A stretch of DNA of 64,000 nucleotides from Pyropia yezoensis (Eukaryota > Rhodophyta > Bangiophyceae > Bangiales > Bangiaceae): positions 13,693,777-13,757,776 of the forward strand of contig CM020619.1 in assembly GCA_009829735.1 (NCBI GenBank), in the 5' to 3' direction. The notes below the pieces were generated by a model. That model saw only the letters and a list, made by a program, of their open reading frames with translations. It was not told the DNA's origin and made no database searches. This document shows, piece by piece, positions 43,079 to 52,441 of this stretch (within the stretch, counting starts at the first letter, position 1; every line of letters begins with the position of its first letter). A program made the translations under genes and the position numbers.

Positions 43079-43329
43079 ACGAAATAGCCACGAATACTTC
43101 CCACGACCTGATAGCAAAACTCTCTATTGAAGAACGGCCCGATCCGCGCCACGTTAGGTGTCCAGCTCCACGCTTCCGCTACGTGGCACGAATATGGGCA
43201 AATATTCCTGATAGTCGACATTGGTGGCTGTGCCCTTCCATCCCACATAGATTAATCTACAGATTAATATATTAAGTCTCGATGCTTCAATTAACCTATT
43301 GTTTTTGATGGACTTGGCCATACCCTCAC

Positions 43330-43725
43330 TGCCGCGACGCCGTGGGGCGCGCCCCTCGCGTGGTCGCCCAGAAATTACGCTCTCTACATGCTCGCTCCTG
43401 GCACTCTCGTTACTGAAGTACCTGCCGCTGAGGACGGTGCTGAAGGAGTGGATGGGTCGGCTGCGAACTTCGAAGTAGCGGCAAAGCCGACCGAGCCAGT
43501 CGCCGTAGCAGTCTCGGCACTAGTGTTCTTCAACGTCGCACCGACACCCCACCGTACTTGGCGCGTGCGATCATCAGAGTGGGAGGTTCTGCGGCCGAGG
43601 CGGCGGCGAGGAAGTCTGCGAAGTCAGCAACAGCAGTGGTGGCACAATTAGCAGTGCTCGCCCAGCATTTAGTCAAACAACATATTAAGAAATGGGAAAG
43701 CGCCAACTGATTAAATGCATTTGAG
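43330..43725 (-). repeat. Diverged inverted repeat, right copy
   Basis: Reverse complement shares ordered blocks with 28413-29000 (GTTGGCGCTTTCCC, AAGTACGGTGGGG, AACACTAGTGCCGA). Flanked by AT-rich sequence including GATTAATCTACAGATTAAT near 43250. Confidence 0.6.
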
Positions 43726-44502
43726 TTAATGTTAATTGTATCAATTTAATGCATCGTTTTTATTGTTGCCATCCATGGACAACGGGGAGGTGTCGTGACA
43801 TAACATGGAAGTTTCCATACGTAGCGCTCACTTGCACAATGCTACTGTACGTCTCAAAAAGTGGGCGTGCACGGGTCGTGCAGTGTGGGTTTGATTAGTC
43901 CAGTGGCCGATATTCGACATGATCACGACACGAGCACGTCCACTTTTTACGGGACGCACGATACTGAGCAAGCTCATACAGTCAGTATTGGGCATTGTCC
44001 CGGGCTGTGCCACGGCTGACAGAACTTTATGACTTGCCGCGGCCTCTGCTAGTTTTAGCAACGATCGGCGATTCTCGCTGTGTAGATCCATGTGTGAGAC
44101 CAGGATAGTCGATCGATCGTGACTGAGTATTGTCACGGACGTGACATTATCCAGTCAGACAATACCCAATACAGACTTTAAATCATTTGGCAGAAGACCG
44201 ACCTGGGGGTCATGCCTTATGCCCGACTTGTCAAAAAAATGTGTCAGACGGATAAGTACTGAAAGAATTAATCATCGGTCTTGTCACGACTTCATATCAT
44301 ATAAGTAGTGTGGATGCGTGTGGCCGGGGCCGTCATGCTTCGGAGGAAGGCAGCCCGCGCGAGACGCGCTTCGTTTCGTTCGCCACGACCCCTGTCTGTG
44401 CCTGCCATCCTTCGACAAGTTCCCCATTGTTACGGCCCTACCGCTGTTCCATCGCTCACCCTCGTCCTTGTTTTTTGGACTTTTGTGCATCCCTCGGTTG
44501 CC
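43726..44502. other. Intergenic, no gene recognised
   Basis: More AT-rich than the neighbourhood. It must hold the promoter of the plus-strand gene starting at 44503, but no clear TATA box is placed. Confidence 0.4.
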
Positions 44503-45295
44503 ATGGCGCTGCTGCGCGCGGCTGGGCTCGCCGCCCGCACTGTAGCGGCTGCGCCCACCTCCGCCGCTGCCCGCCGCACCGCGATCGTGGCGACAGTGGC
44601 CAAGGCAACGGATACGTCGGCGATGGATTTCGCGGCACCCGCCTCGTTTGACGTCGCTGCGAGTGGGCGGCGAGCTGCGAAGGATCTGCGTTCCTTTTTT
44701 ACGAACGGCGGTACGTAGGGCGAGCGGCTGCTCTGTTTTCCTTTTCGGGGGCAGGTGGAAGGCGCGGGGGGTCCGGGCAGTCACTTGCTCCTTTGCGCGA
44801 GCTGGGCTTGTGAGTTGTTTTTGTTGGAGGGGTAGGTTAGTCTGTCAGATGGGGTGCGGAGACCCGGTGCGTAAAAGCCGATGAGTGTGCGACAGGACTG
44901 CTTGCTGACGAGAATCTGCCATCGGTTTGGTTGCTGCAAGTGTCTCTTTTCTGCTGGGCGTATTCCGTCTCCGCCGCGTGTGCACTTGACCGCGTGTTGG
45001 TCTTGTCGGCCGTCCACACTGTGTCACGTGGCCTCTTGCGGTGGACTGGTGCGCCTCCGTTCTTTCCTGACGCTGTGTACCGGGGGGCGGCATGCGACAC
45101 ACAGACAGCAAGATTGAGCTGGACGAGTCTGACCGGGCGGAGGTAGTCTCATCTGTTAAGGCTACCGCATCGGCCCTGTCGGCCGACTCGACGCTGGATG
45201 TGGACTCAGCGGTTGCGGCCGTTGGCGTGAAGAATTCATACAAGCTGTCCAACCTGACCTACTTCGACGTCTTCAGCAAGGCCCGCAAGGCCTGA
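44503..45295 (+). CDS. Small protein with mitochondrial-type leader, two exons
   Basis: Model: exon 1 44503-44710, intron 44711-45104 (GTACGT...ACACAG, 394 nt, phase 1) and exon 2 45105-45295, giving 132 aa. The N-terminus MALLRAAGLAARTVAAAP is rich in Ala, Arg and Leu with no acidic residue in the first 30 or so, typical of a mitochondrial presequence. The C-terminal half is acidic and Ser/Ala/Val-rich, ending SNLTYFDVFSKARKA. The splice sites give matching phase, but the acceptor has a poor pyrimidine tract, so the exon junction is uncertain. Converges with the OSBP-related gene (stops about 280 bp apart). I do not recognise the family. Confidence 0.5.
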
Positions 45296-45576
45296 TGGGG
45301 GGACCGGTCCCACATTCGTGTTTTCCCCTTTTTTTGCTTGTTTTTTTGCAGCCGCCTACTTGCTGTGTGTCTGCTGCGCGTGTTGTAAGCGTACCTTTCT
45401 GAGGGCAGTGGGCGGGTGGCTTTCCCTGTTGACTGCAGTCGTACCTCCGCCAACGCCTCTAGCATGGCGATCGAAAGGCTGGGCCCTCAGCGTGAACGGG
45501 CCTTTGCACCTGGTACATGTGCAAACGAAAAAAAAGGCCCCTCCCTCGCCACAGGCACCCCCGCCGCGCCAGCACC

Positions 45577-47548
45577 TCACCACAAGGGAGGCGGCACATT
45601 CCCCACTGGCTCTCCTCGCGGTCGATCCCAAAAGCCATCCACTGCCACCCACTCGCCCACCACCTCCATCTTGGTGGCACCACCGTCGTCGCTGGGAGCC
45701 CCATTGACTTTCCGAAACCAGCGGGCCACCCCCGCGCTGCCCTCTCCTCCATCCGCCGAGGCCGCTGCCGCGCGGCGGCGCTGGCCCTCCTCCACATCTG
45801 CCTTTGACACCGATGCCGCAGCATTGTCGCCCAGATGCAGGGCCAGCCGGTCAGGCCGGGTGCGCGAGTCCCGGCCAGCCTCAGCCCAGCCGGCACCCTC
45901 CTCACCGAGGAGACGCTCGCAAAACCGGGGCATCACGACTGGCACGGGCGCCGCCCCGCCCGCGGAGACGCCGCCCACGGCGCCCATGGTGGCTGCGGTG
46001 GGTGTCTTCGGCGGCGGCGGCGCGGCCCACACGCGCATCACGCCTTCGCCCTTGGCCTTGGCACCGAGCTTGTCAATATCCACGTGCTTGTTCCAGAACC
46101 CGCTCACCGCGTACGCTCCTTCCCCTGACGGCGTCGCCACCGTCCCACTGACAGCGTGGCGGCCCGCCCCAAACCAGCCGCATTTCTCAAACACCAGCTT
46201 GGTCACTGCCCCCGTCCCCGTGTTGGTGATCGTGACGTCCCCATAGTGGTCCACAAACGCGCCGCCGATAAACAGATTGGCCACCCCCGCCGACGGCAGG
46301 TTCCACTCGTAACGGTCCCCGTTCGCCAGCCGGACGTAGCGGGAGCCGACGTTGCGAATCTCCAACGAGTTGCCCCAGTAGGTCGCGTGTACGTCCACCA
46401 CCTCACCGCCAGTGAAGCCTTCCCCCGACACGGATGATACAGACAGGGGCGGGTGGTGGCTCACCTGCTCAGCAAGGAACTGAAAGGGCGCGCCCGCCCC
46501 GTCGTTCGGCCCCGGCAGGCAAACGGAAAACGTCTCGCCCAGCACGGGGTTGAAAGGCTTGCGCACCCGCTCCGAATGCGCAAACGCGGAAATGACAAAG
46601 GCCGCGACCAGCGCGTCGCGGAGGGCGGGCTGCTCCGTCGCCGACGCGCGGGTCAGCAGCGAGTGGTGCTCAAACGTCTCGGCCATGCGGGTGAGGGCGG
46701 TGGTCGGCTCAAAGAGCCAGACGGGCAACGACAGCCGCCGCGCCATGACATTTGTGCCAATAAGGGATGTCAGCTGCTGCCACAGGGCACGACGCTGTGG
46801 CAGAGGAAAGGGTCAAGTACAGGAGAGGTGCCAGCGCACCAGTGGTTGCGACGGGGAAAGCAGGCACCACGCATTCCAAGGGGTCGTGTCAGTGGGTGGT
46901 CTCGGTAGCAGCCGCGGGCGGCGCGGTAGTCTCACGGCCATCAACAGCCGCAAAGAAGGCCAAGAGGGCCTTGAGACACCAGCCACCAGCCAGGTGCCGT
47001 CCACGCCCCAATCCGCGGGGGACAGCCCGCGCCACAGCACGCAACTATGAGAATGGCGCGGCCCCCTTGCTCGTATCCCCACACTCCCGTGCCTTCCCCT
47101 CACTGACACCAGCCACCCACGCTCCCTCCGCGCAGTACAGACGTGCCACAGGACCGCCCGTCGAGGTGGGCAACACATGGCCAGGGGATCCACGCGCTCC
47201 CGCTGCCACCTCCCCCCCCCCCCCATCCCCCCCCCGCCGTTGCCCACCTCCCCAGCCCCTCCCCTGTTCCCCCAACCCCCCCACCCGCCTACAATACCGT
47301 ACCTCTGACTCATCAACCGCCCCAAACTGCGTCGACGCCGCCGTCGCCGACGCAGACGACAGCGTGGTCGTCGCGGCGAGGCTGTCAAAGTCCGCCTGCG
47401 CCACGCCCTCCCCCCCAGGCCCACGACCGCCAGGGCCACCGCCGCCGCCGCCCCCCGCCGCGGCGGACGCGCCGCCCTCCCCCGCCACCGTCTCGTACGC
47501 GGCGCGGACAGACTCAGAGATCCAGGTGCTCCAGCCGCTGTCTGCCAT
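45577..47548 (-). CDS. Oxysterol-binding-protein-related lipid-transfer protein, two exons
   Basis: Model: exon 1 47548-47303, intron 47302-46795 (GTACGG...CCACAG, 508 nt, phase 0) and exon 2 46794-45577, giving 487 aa. The acceptor follows CTTTCCTCTGCC, and the new exon start restores the family block RRALWQQLTSLIG before LSLPVWLFEP. The OSBP domain shows KPFNPVLGE (161-169) and the signature EQVSHHPP (191-198). The C-terminus (RPDRLAL, ARWFRK, FWDRP) is complete. There is no PH domain, FFAT motif or transmembrane segment, so it is a short ORP. Such proteins exchange sterol or phosphatidylserine for PI4P between membranes. The N-terminal 80 residues are Gly/Ala-rich and weakly conserved. Assignment certain, exon 1 likely. 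Confidence 0.88.
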
Positions 47549-48814
47549 GTTGGGCCCGTCCAGGCCAGGACAGAAGCAAAAAAGAAAAGTAGAGGGGGAG
47601 GAAGGGGAAGAGGGAAGGCAAGAAGAGTTTCAGGGTCGGGGGAGAAGGGGGGGTGGACCCGCGGGGAGGAGTATTTGAGACAAAAAAAAAGGAGCACAGG
47701 GGAAGCGTGGGGGACGAAGGGAATGGAACAAAAAAGAAAAAACAGAGAAAAAAAAATACGCGGGGCCGAGTGCGAGGCAGCCGCCGTCCGACACCAGTCC
47801 GCGGCCGCACACGCGCCGTCGGCAGGGGGGGCGTCGGTTGGGCTCGGGGGGGGCGGGGGGGGGTCTCTCGCCCGCGTGGCGAGCCGCCGCCACTCGCGCC
47901 GCTGCTGCCGACCGCTGCCGACCGCCGTGCGCGGCGTGCGTTCACGCGGCGACGGCGTGGCGCGGCGGCACCCGCGCGGTGACCGAGAGGGGGCGCCCGT
48001 CCAGAGAAGGGTGCCGGTGCCGCGCCGCGCAGACCCCCGCCCGCCGATCCGCACACGCCCGTGACGTGGGCCAGTGGGGGGACAGCAGGCCCGACCCCTC
48101 CCCCCCCCCCTCAAAAGCACCGGCGGGCGGGAACAAGCCCGTTTTTTTTTCCTCTCGGTTTTTTTTTTTTGAAAACCGGCCACGGGTCTCACGCCCCCCG
48201 ACACCCCCCCCTCGCACCGCCATCGCCCGTCGCCCCCCTAAAGGCCGACAACTGCTCCACGGGCCGCCCCACCGCCATCGCCGACCGCCCCACCGCCACC
48301 GCCGCTCGCCCCACCGCCATCACCGCCCGCCCCGCCGCCACCGCGGCTGCCGCCCAGGGGCGGGCCCCCGCGCGCCGCAGCCGGCGGCGGCGCCCAACGG
48401 CCACGCCGCCATTGCCCACCCTGCGCAACCCATTCGGGCGCCGGCTGGGGGACCGCGGTTTGCGGTACCAGCAGCCGCAACAGCAGCGCAAGGGCGCTGC
48501 TGCAGCGGGGGCAGCGACAGGCGTCGCGGGCGGCAGCCGCAGTGGCGGCGGCGGTGGGTGGCGGCGGCGTGCCGGCAGCGGCAGGGGGGGAGGAACGGCC
48601 CGCCGCGGGCGCGCCGCGGCGGCGTGGCCGGCGGCCCTCCCCCCCCATCCCCCGGCTATGTGCGCACATGGTAGAGCCGTGGGGCGGCGGTGATGGGGGG
48701 GTGGCGGCCCCCCAGCCGCGACCGCCCACCGGTGCCGGGGGTGCGCGACTTGTAAGGGGCAGGCCAGGCCGGTCCATCGGCGGCGGCCGCCGCGGCGGCG
48801 GCGGCCGCGCACAA
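47549..48814. other. Intergenic: upstream of the OSBP-related gene, downstream of the NOC3-like gene
   Basis: Very GC-rich, with oligo-A and oligo-T patches (47685-47760, 48140-48172) and CCGCCAC/CCGCCATCG minisatellite-like repeats at 48260-48350. Several long frames are open on both strands only because of base composition. Confidence 0.5.
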
Positions 48815-48882
48815 GCGCCTCCCACACCCCATCCCCTCTGCCCGGCAGCTGCCGGGCAGAGGGGATGGGGTGGGGGAGGTGC
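48815..48882. repeat. 68-bp near-perfect palindrome
   Basis: Centre between 48848 and 48849 (GGCAG|CTGCC). The inner 24 bp of each arm are perfectly complementary with no spacer, and the next 10 bp pair with two mismatches. It lies about 25 bp beyond the stop codon of the NOC3-like gene, so its transcript could form a long hairpin in the 3' UTR. Confidence 0.9.
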
Positions 48883-48906
48883 TGCCCTGCAGGGGGGGGG
48901 GGACGC

Positions 48907-51840
48907 TCACGCCTTGGCCGGCCGTCCCCCCGCCGGCCGGCGGCGGGCCAAGCCCGGCGGCGGCGTCGGCGGCGGCGGCGGCGCAAAGCCGCCGCCCCGC
49001 GCCGAGAAGCGGCGCACCATCGCCGCGCCGTCGGCGAGGCGCACCCCTCCGACGGCGGCGGCGGGCACGCCGGTCCCGGCCAGCAGCCCCGCCGCGGCGG
49101 CCGCCACGCCCGGATGGGACGCAGCGGCCAGCGCCACCAGCGGCCACGGCGGCGCCGCCGCCGCCACTGACGTGAGGAGACCCGCGTCCACATCCCCGCC
49201 GCCGCCGCCACCGCCGTCCCCGCCGTCCCCGCCGCCGCCGCCGCCAACGCGGCAGGCGCCCAGGAGGGACGGGTCGTCCCCGACGGCCGTGGCGCCCCGG
49301 TCGGGCAGGGCGGCGGCGTCACCAACGGGCCCGCCATCGTCGTCGTCACCGCCGGTGTCCCCCCCCCCGGCGGTTGGGGGGCGGTGGCCCCCCGCAGGGG
49401 GCGGTCGCAGGGCGGGGAGTGCCCGTGCGAGCGGACTGGCCGCGGCGAGCAGCGCAAGCGCCGCTGCCGCCGACGGGGCGGCGGCGGCCCCCCGGAGGAG
49501 GGCCGTCGCCAGCGCCGCCGCCGCGGCGGCGGGCATGGCACGGGCGGCGGGGCGACCCTTGGCGGCCGCCGCCAGCGCGGCGGCCGCCGCGGCCGCCACC
49601 TCCTCTGCGGCGGCCGGCGTCGCGGCGGCGGCCTCGGCCGCCGACAGGCGGCAGAGCGTCACCAGCAGGGCCGCGTCAAAGGCGGCAAGGTCGCCGACGC
49701 CCGCCGCGGCAGCCGCCGCGTCTGCCACGCCCACGCTCGACGCGGCGGGCGTTTGGAGCAGCACCGCGTACGCGGCGGCGAGCGTCCGCAAGGCGTCTGC
49801 AATGGGCAGCGCGGTCGGCGCCAGGAGCGGCAGCAGCGTGTCCACCAGCGCCGCCAGCAGGGGGGCGGTCAGCGAGTTGGCCACCCGCCCCACCCCCGTC
49901 ACGGCCGTCGACAGCGACGGCGGCGCAGGGGGGGGGGCACCGCCGGGCATCCCCCCGCGGCCGCCGCCACTGGTGCCGCTACCACCACCACCACCGTCCC
50001 CTCCGCCCGCCCCCCCGCGGCGCGCGGCGGCCGCGGCGGTGAGGACGGAAAAGTAGGCGGTGGAGGCAGAGCCAACGAGCGCCGCCCGCGCCTTGCGCCG
50101 CTCTGCCGATGACGCCTCTGCGTCGGCCTCGGCAAGATCCCGCGCCAGGTCCGCGGTGGCGCCCCGGTCGGTGCCCGCCCACTCGGCGGCGGTGCGGCCC
50201 GCGGCGGCCGACCGGGCGGCCGCCCCCGCCGCCGCCCGCGAGCGCCGCGTTTCCCCCGCCGCCGCCCGCGCCGCCGCGGACCGCTCCCGCGCCGACGCGG
50301 TGCTGATAGCGCGGTCGAGGAGGTCAAAGCGGAGGGCCAGGAGCGGCGACACCGCCTCGGGGGGGAGGCCCGCCACCGCCGCCGCGCTCCCGCGCCGCGC
50401 GTCGACGCCCCGCGCCAGCGCCGCCGCCGCCGCCACCGCCGCGTCGAGGGCCCCCCCCGACGCGCGGTGCGCGGCGCCGAGCACCGACGCCACCGCCGCG
50501 GCGGCGACACGGCGGGCCTCTGCCGCGTCCTCCCCCCCCCCCGTGGCTGCGCCCGCCGCGCCGCCGCTGCCGCCGCCCCCGCGGTCAGCGCACGCCGCGG
50601 CGAGGGCGGCCACCAGCTCGGGGGCGCCGTTAAAGTGGGGCAACGCCGCCACCAACGCCGCCGCCGCGCGGGCGGCGACGAGCCGCGCAGGCGCGGGCGC
50701 GCGGGAGCGCGGCCCCAGCACCGCCACGAGCGACCGCACAAAGCGGGTGTAGGCGGCGAGGAGCGCCTGCTCAAAGTTGCGCACCGCCGCGACGGGCGCC
50801 GACACGCGGACGGCCGCCTCGGCGGCAGGCAGCCGGCGGATGGGGTAGGCCGGTGCCACGTCGGCAAAGACGGCCGCCTCGGTGAGGAGGGCGGAGCGGG
50901 CGGCGGCCATGGCACCCGCCGCCGCGTGCGCCACCGCCGCCGCCGCGGCGGGGGTGGCGGCCGCCGCCGCAGGGGGGGGCTCCATCAGCCGTCGCAGGTG
51001 GCGGGCGGAGAGGTCACGCAGCTCCGCCAGCCGCTTGACATGCCGCGGCGGGTCCGACGTGATGGCCGACGCGGCCGCCGCGAGCGCGTTCTTCAACTCC
51101 TGCAGCGACTCGACGGGGGGGGGGGGGGGGGCGGTCCCGCCGGCGGCCGACGAACCGCCGCCGCCCGCCGCCCGCCGCACACCCGCCACCGGGGCGGCCG
51201 AGCCGCCGGCACCCCCCTTCCCAGCCGGCCCACGCCGCCCACCCGCGGGCGCCACAGCAGGGGCCCCACCCCCCGGGGGCTTCCCCCCCCCCCCCTTCCC
51301 GCCACCGCCACCGCCGCCACCGCCCCACACCAGCGCCGCGTCGGTGGTGGGCGCAGCCGCCGCGCCCCCGTCGGTGGGCACCCGGAAGCGGCCGTCGGGG
51401 CCAAGGACGGGCAACGCCCGGCGGTCGCCGACGCCGTCCCCGCTGCCGGTGGGGCGCGCAAACTTGCGTGGCCCCCCCGCCTCCCACGCGGGGGTGGGTG
51501 GGGGCGGTCGCGCCCGCTTGGCCCGCGGGGGGGGGATGCCATCCCAGTCAGCCGCGCCGCTGCCGCCGCCGCCGCCACCGCTGCCGCCGCCGCGGCCACC
51601 GCGGCCGCCGCCGCGGCCGCCACGGCCACCACCCCCGCGGCCCCTGCCAGCAGCACCGCCACGGCCACTGCCGCTGACCCCACCACTGCTGCTGGCGGGG
51701 GCGTCACCCCCACCGTCGCCACCCCCGCCGCCGCCGCGGCTGGCAGAGCGGCTGCGCTTGGCGCCTGGCCGAGCGGAGGGGGTGCCCTTGGTGCGCTTGG
51801 AGGCCACCACCACCTTCTTCTTGGCTGCCTTGGCGGCCAT
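48907..51840 (-). CDS. NOC3-like nucleolar complex protein, alanine-rich
   Basis: 977 aa, no intron, from the ATG at 51840 (MAAKAAKKKVVVASKRTKG); the frame upstream opens only with TTG. The N-terminus (1-250) is basic then Gly/Pro-rich. From about residue 350 the NOC3 order is visible: FEQALLAAYTRFV (about 355), ALPHFN (about 400), GLPPEAVSPLLALRF, the acidic helix AEADAEASSAERRKA (about 573) running into YFSVL (about 595), a distal helical block from VANSLTAPLL (about 653), then DDPSLLGAC (about 858) and WPLVALAAASHPGV (about 900). Noc3 works with Noc2 in 60S pre-ribosome maturation and export in the nucleolus. Ala and Gly make up most of the non-motif positions. The call rests on motif order and spacing. 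Confidence 0.75.
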   Translation of the reverse strand: MAAKAAKKKVVVASKRTKGTPSARPGAKRSRSASRGGGGGGDGGGDAPASSSGGVSGSGRGGAAGRGRGGGGRGGRGGGRGGRGGGSGGGGGGSGAADWDGIPPPRAKRARPPPPTPAWEAGGPRKFARPTGSGDGVGDRRALPVLGPDGRFRVPTDGGAAAAPTTDAALVWGGGGGGGGGKGGGGKPPGGGAPAVAPAGGRRGPAGKGGAGGSAAPVAGVRRAAGGGGSSAAGGTAPPPPPVESLQELKNALAAAASAITSDPPRHVKRLAELRDLSARHLRRLMEPPPAAAAATPAAAAAVAHAAAGAMAAARSALLTEAAVFADVAPAYPIRRLPAAEAAVRVSAPVAAVRNFEQALLAAYTRFVRSLVAVLGPRSRAPAPARLVAARAAAALVAALPHFNGAPELVAALAAACADRGGGGSGGAAGAATGGGEDAAEARRVAAAAVASVLGAAHRASGGALDAAVAAAAALARGVDARRGSAAAVAGLPPEAVSPLLALRFDLLDRAISTASARERSAAARAAAGETRRSRAAAGAAARSAAAGRTAAEWAGTDRGATADLARDLAEADAEASSAERRKARAALVGSASTAYFSVLTAAAAARRGGAGGGDGGGGGSGTSGGGRGGMPGGAPPPAPPSLSTAVTGVGRVANSLTAPLLAALVDTLLPLLAPTALPIADALRTLAAAYAVLLQTPAASSVGVADAAAAAAGVGDLAAFDAALLVTLCRLSAAEAAAATPAAAEEVAAAAAAALAAAAKGRPAARAMPAAAAAALATALLRGAAAAPSAAAALALLAAASPLARALPALRPPPAGGHRPPTAGGGDTGGDDDDGGPVGDAAALPDRGATAVGDDPSLLGACRVGGGGGGDGGDGGGGGGGDVDAGLLTSVAAAAPPWPLVALAAASHPGVAAAAAGLLAGTGVPAAAVGGVRLADGAAMVRRFSARGGGFAPPPPPTPPPGLARRRPAGGRPAKA

Positions 51841-52441
51841 GGCGGGGACCAACAGGTTAAGGCGGGAGGGGTGAAGGAAAGCGATGAAGGGGGGGCGTCG
51901 CGGTTACACGGCAGCGGTGGCCGACAAAGGAGGCGACCCGTCGGACACATGTGGACAGCGACGACGGCGACGGCGACGATTGTCCCAGGAATATCTTTCC
52001 CGAGCGCGGTACGGAGCGCTTGTACAGTATACCGTACAGTACATGACATTCCCGTCCAGCACAATATCGTTTGGTTGGGCGAAAAGCATATAAACTGTTC
52101 ACGGATTTTCTGGCAGGTGGAACCAGCAATCGAGACGAAAGTTCGACCCCACCTTGCCGACCCCGCCCTCTTGCAGGACGACAGCGTCCTCCCGACCACC
52201 GAGTCACTGCGGTGGCGGTGCCCCCTGGCACCCGGCGCCGCCCCCGCCTTGGCCACCCACCTACCCACCGAAGCGCTCCCCCCACGGCACATCTGCGGAA
52301 TCCCTCCGCTCCTTTGACACCTCTCCCTCCCCACTGACCCAAGAAAGAACACACCTCCCCAAGAGTCTTTATTAGCGTGGCGGCGCTGGGGTGCGGCATG
52401 TAGATAGACACGGGATGCCCGGCAGACCCCCCCCCACTCAA
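51841..52441. other. Intergenic: promoter side of the NOC3-like gene, 3' side of the Cys-rich membrane gene
   Basis: Relatively AT-rich island in a GC-rich area, with TACAGTATACCGTACAGTAC (about 52024-52043), a short palindromic cluster, and TTTATATGC on minus near 52093-52085. Either could belong to the NOC3-like promoter, but neither is demonstrated. Confidence 0.4.
52368..52373 (-). terminator. Poly(A) signal AATAAA
   Basis: The minus strand reads AATAAA about 70 nt after the TGA at 52444-52442. This supports 52442 as the true end of the Cys-rich membrane gene. Confidence 0.6.

Noticed and set aside
28413..43725. A single giant palindrome made of the 782-bp repeat and the second repeat pair
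   Set aside because: The order of the two repeats is not mirror-symmetric on the two sides, so they are independent insertions.
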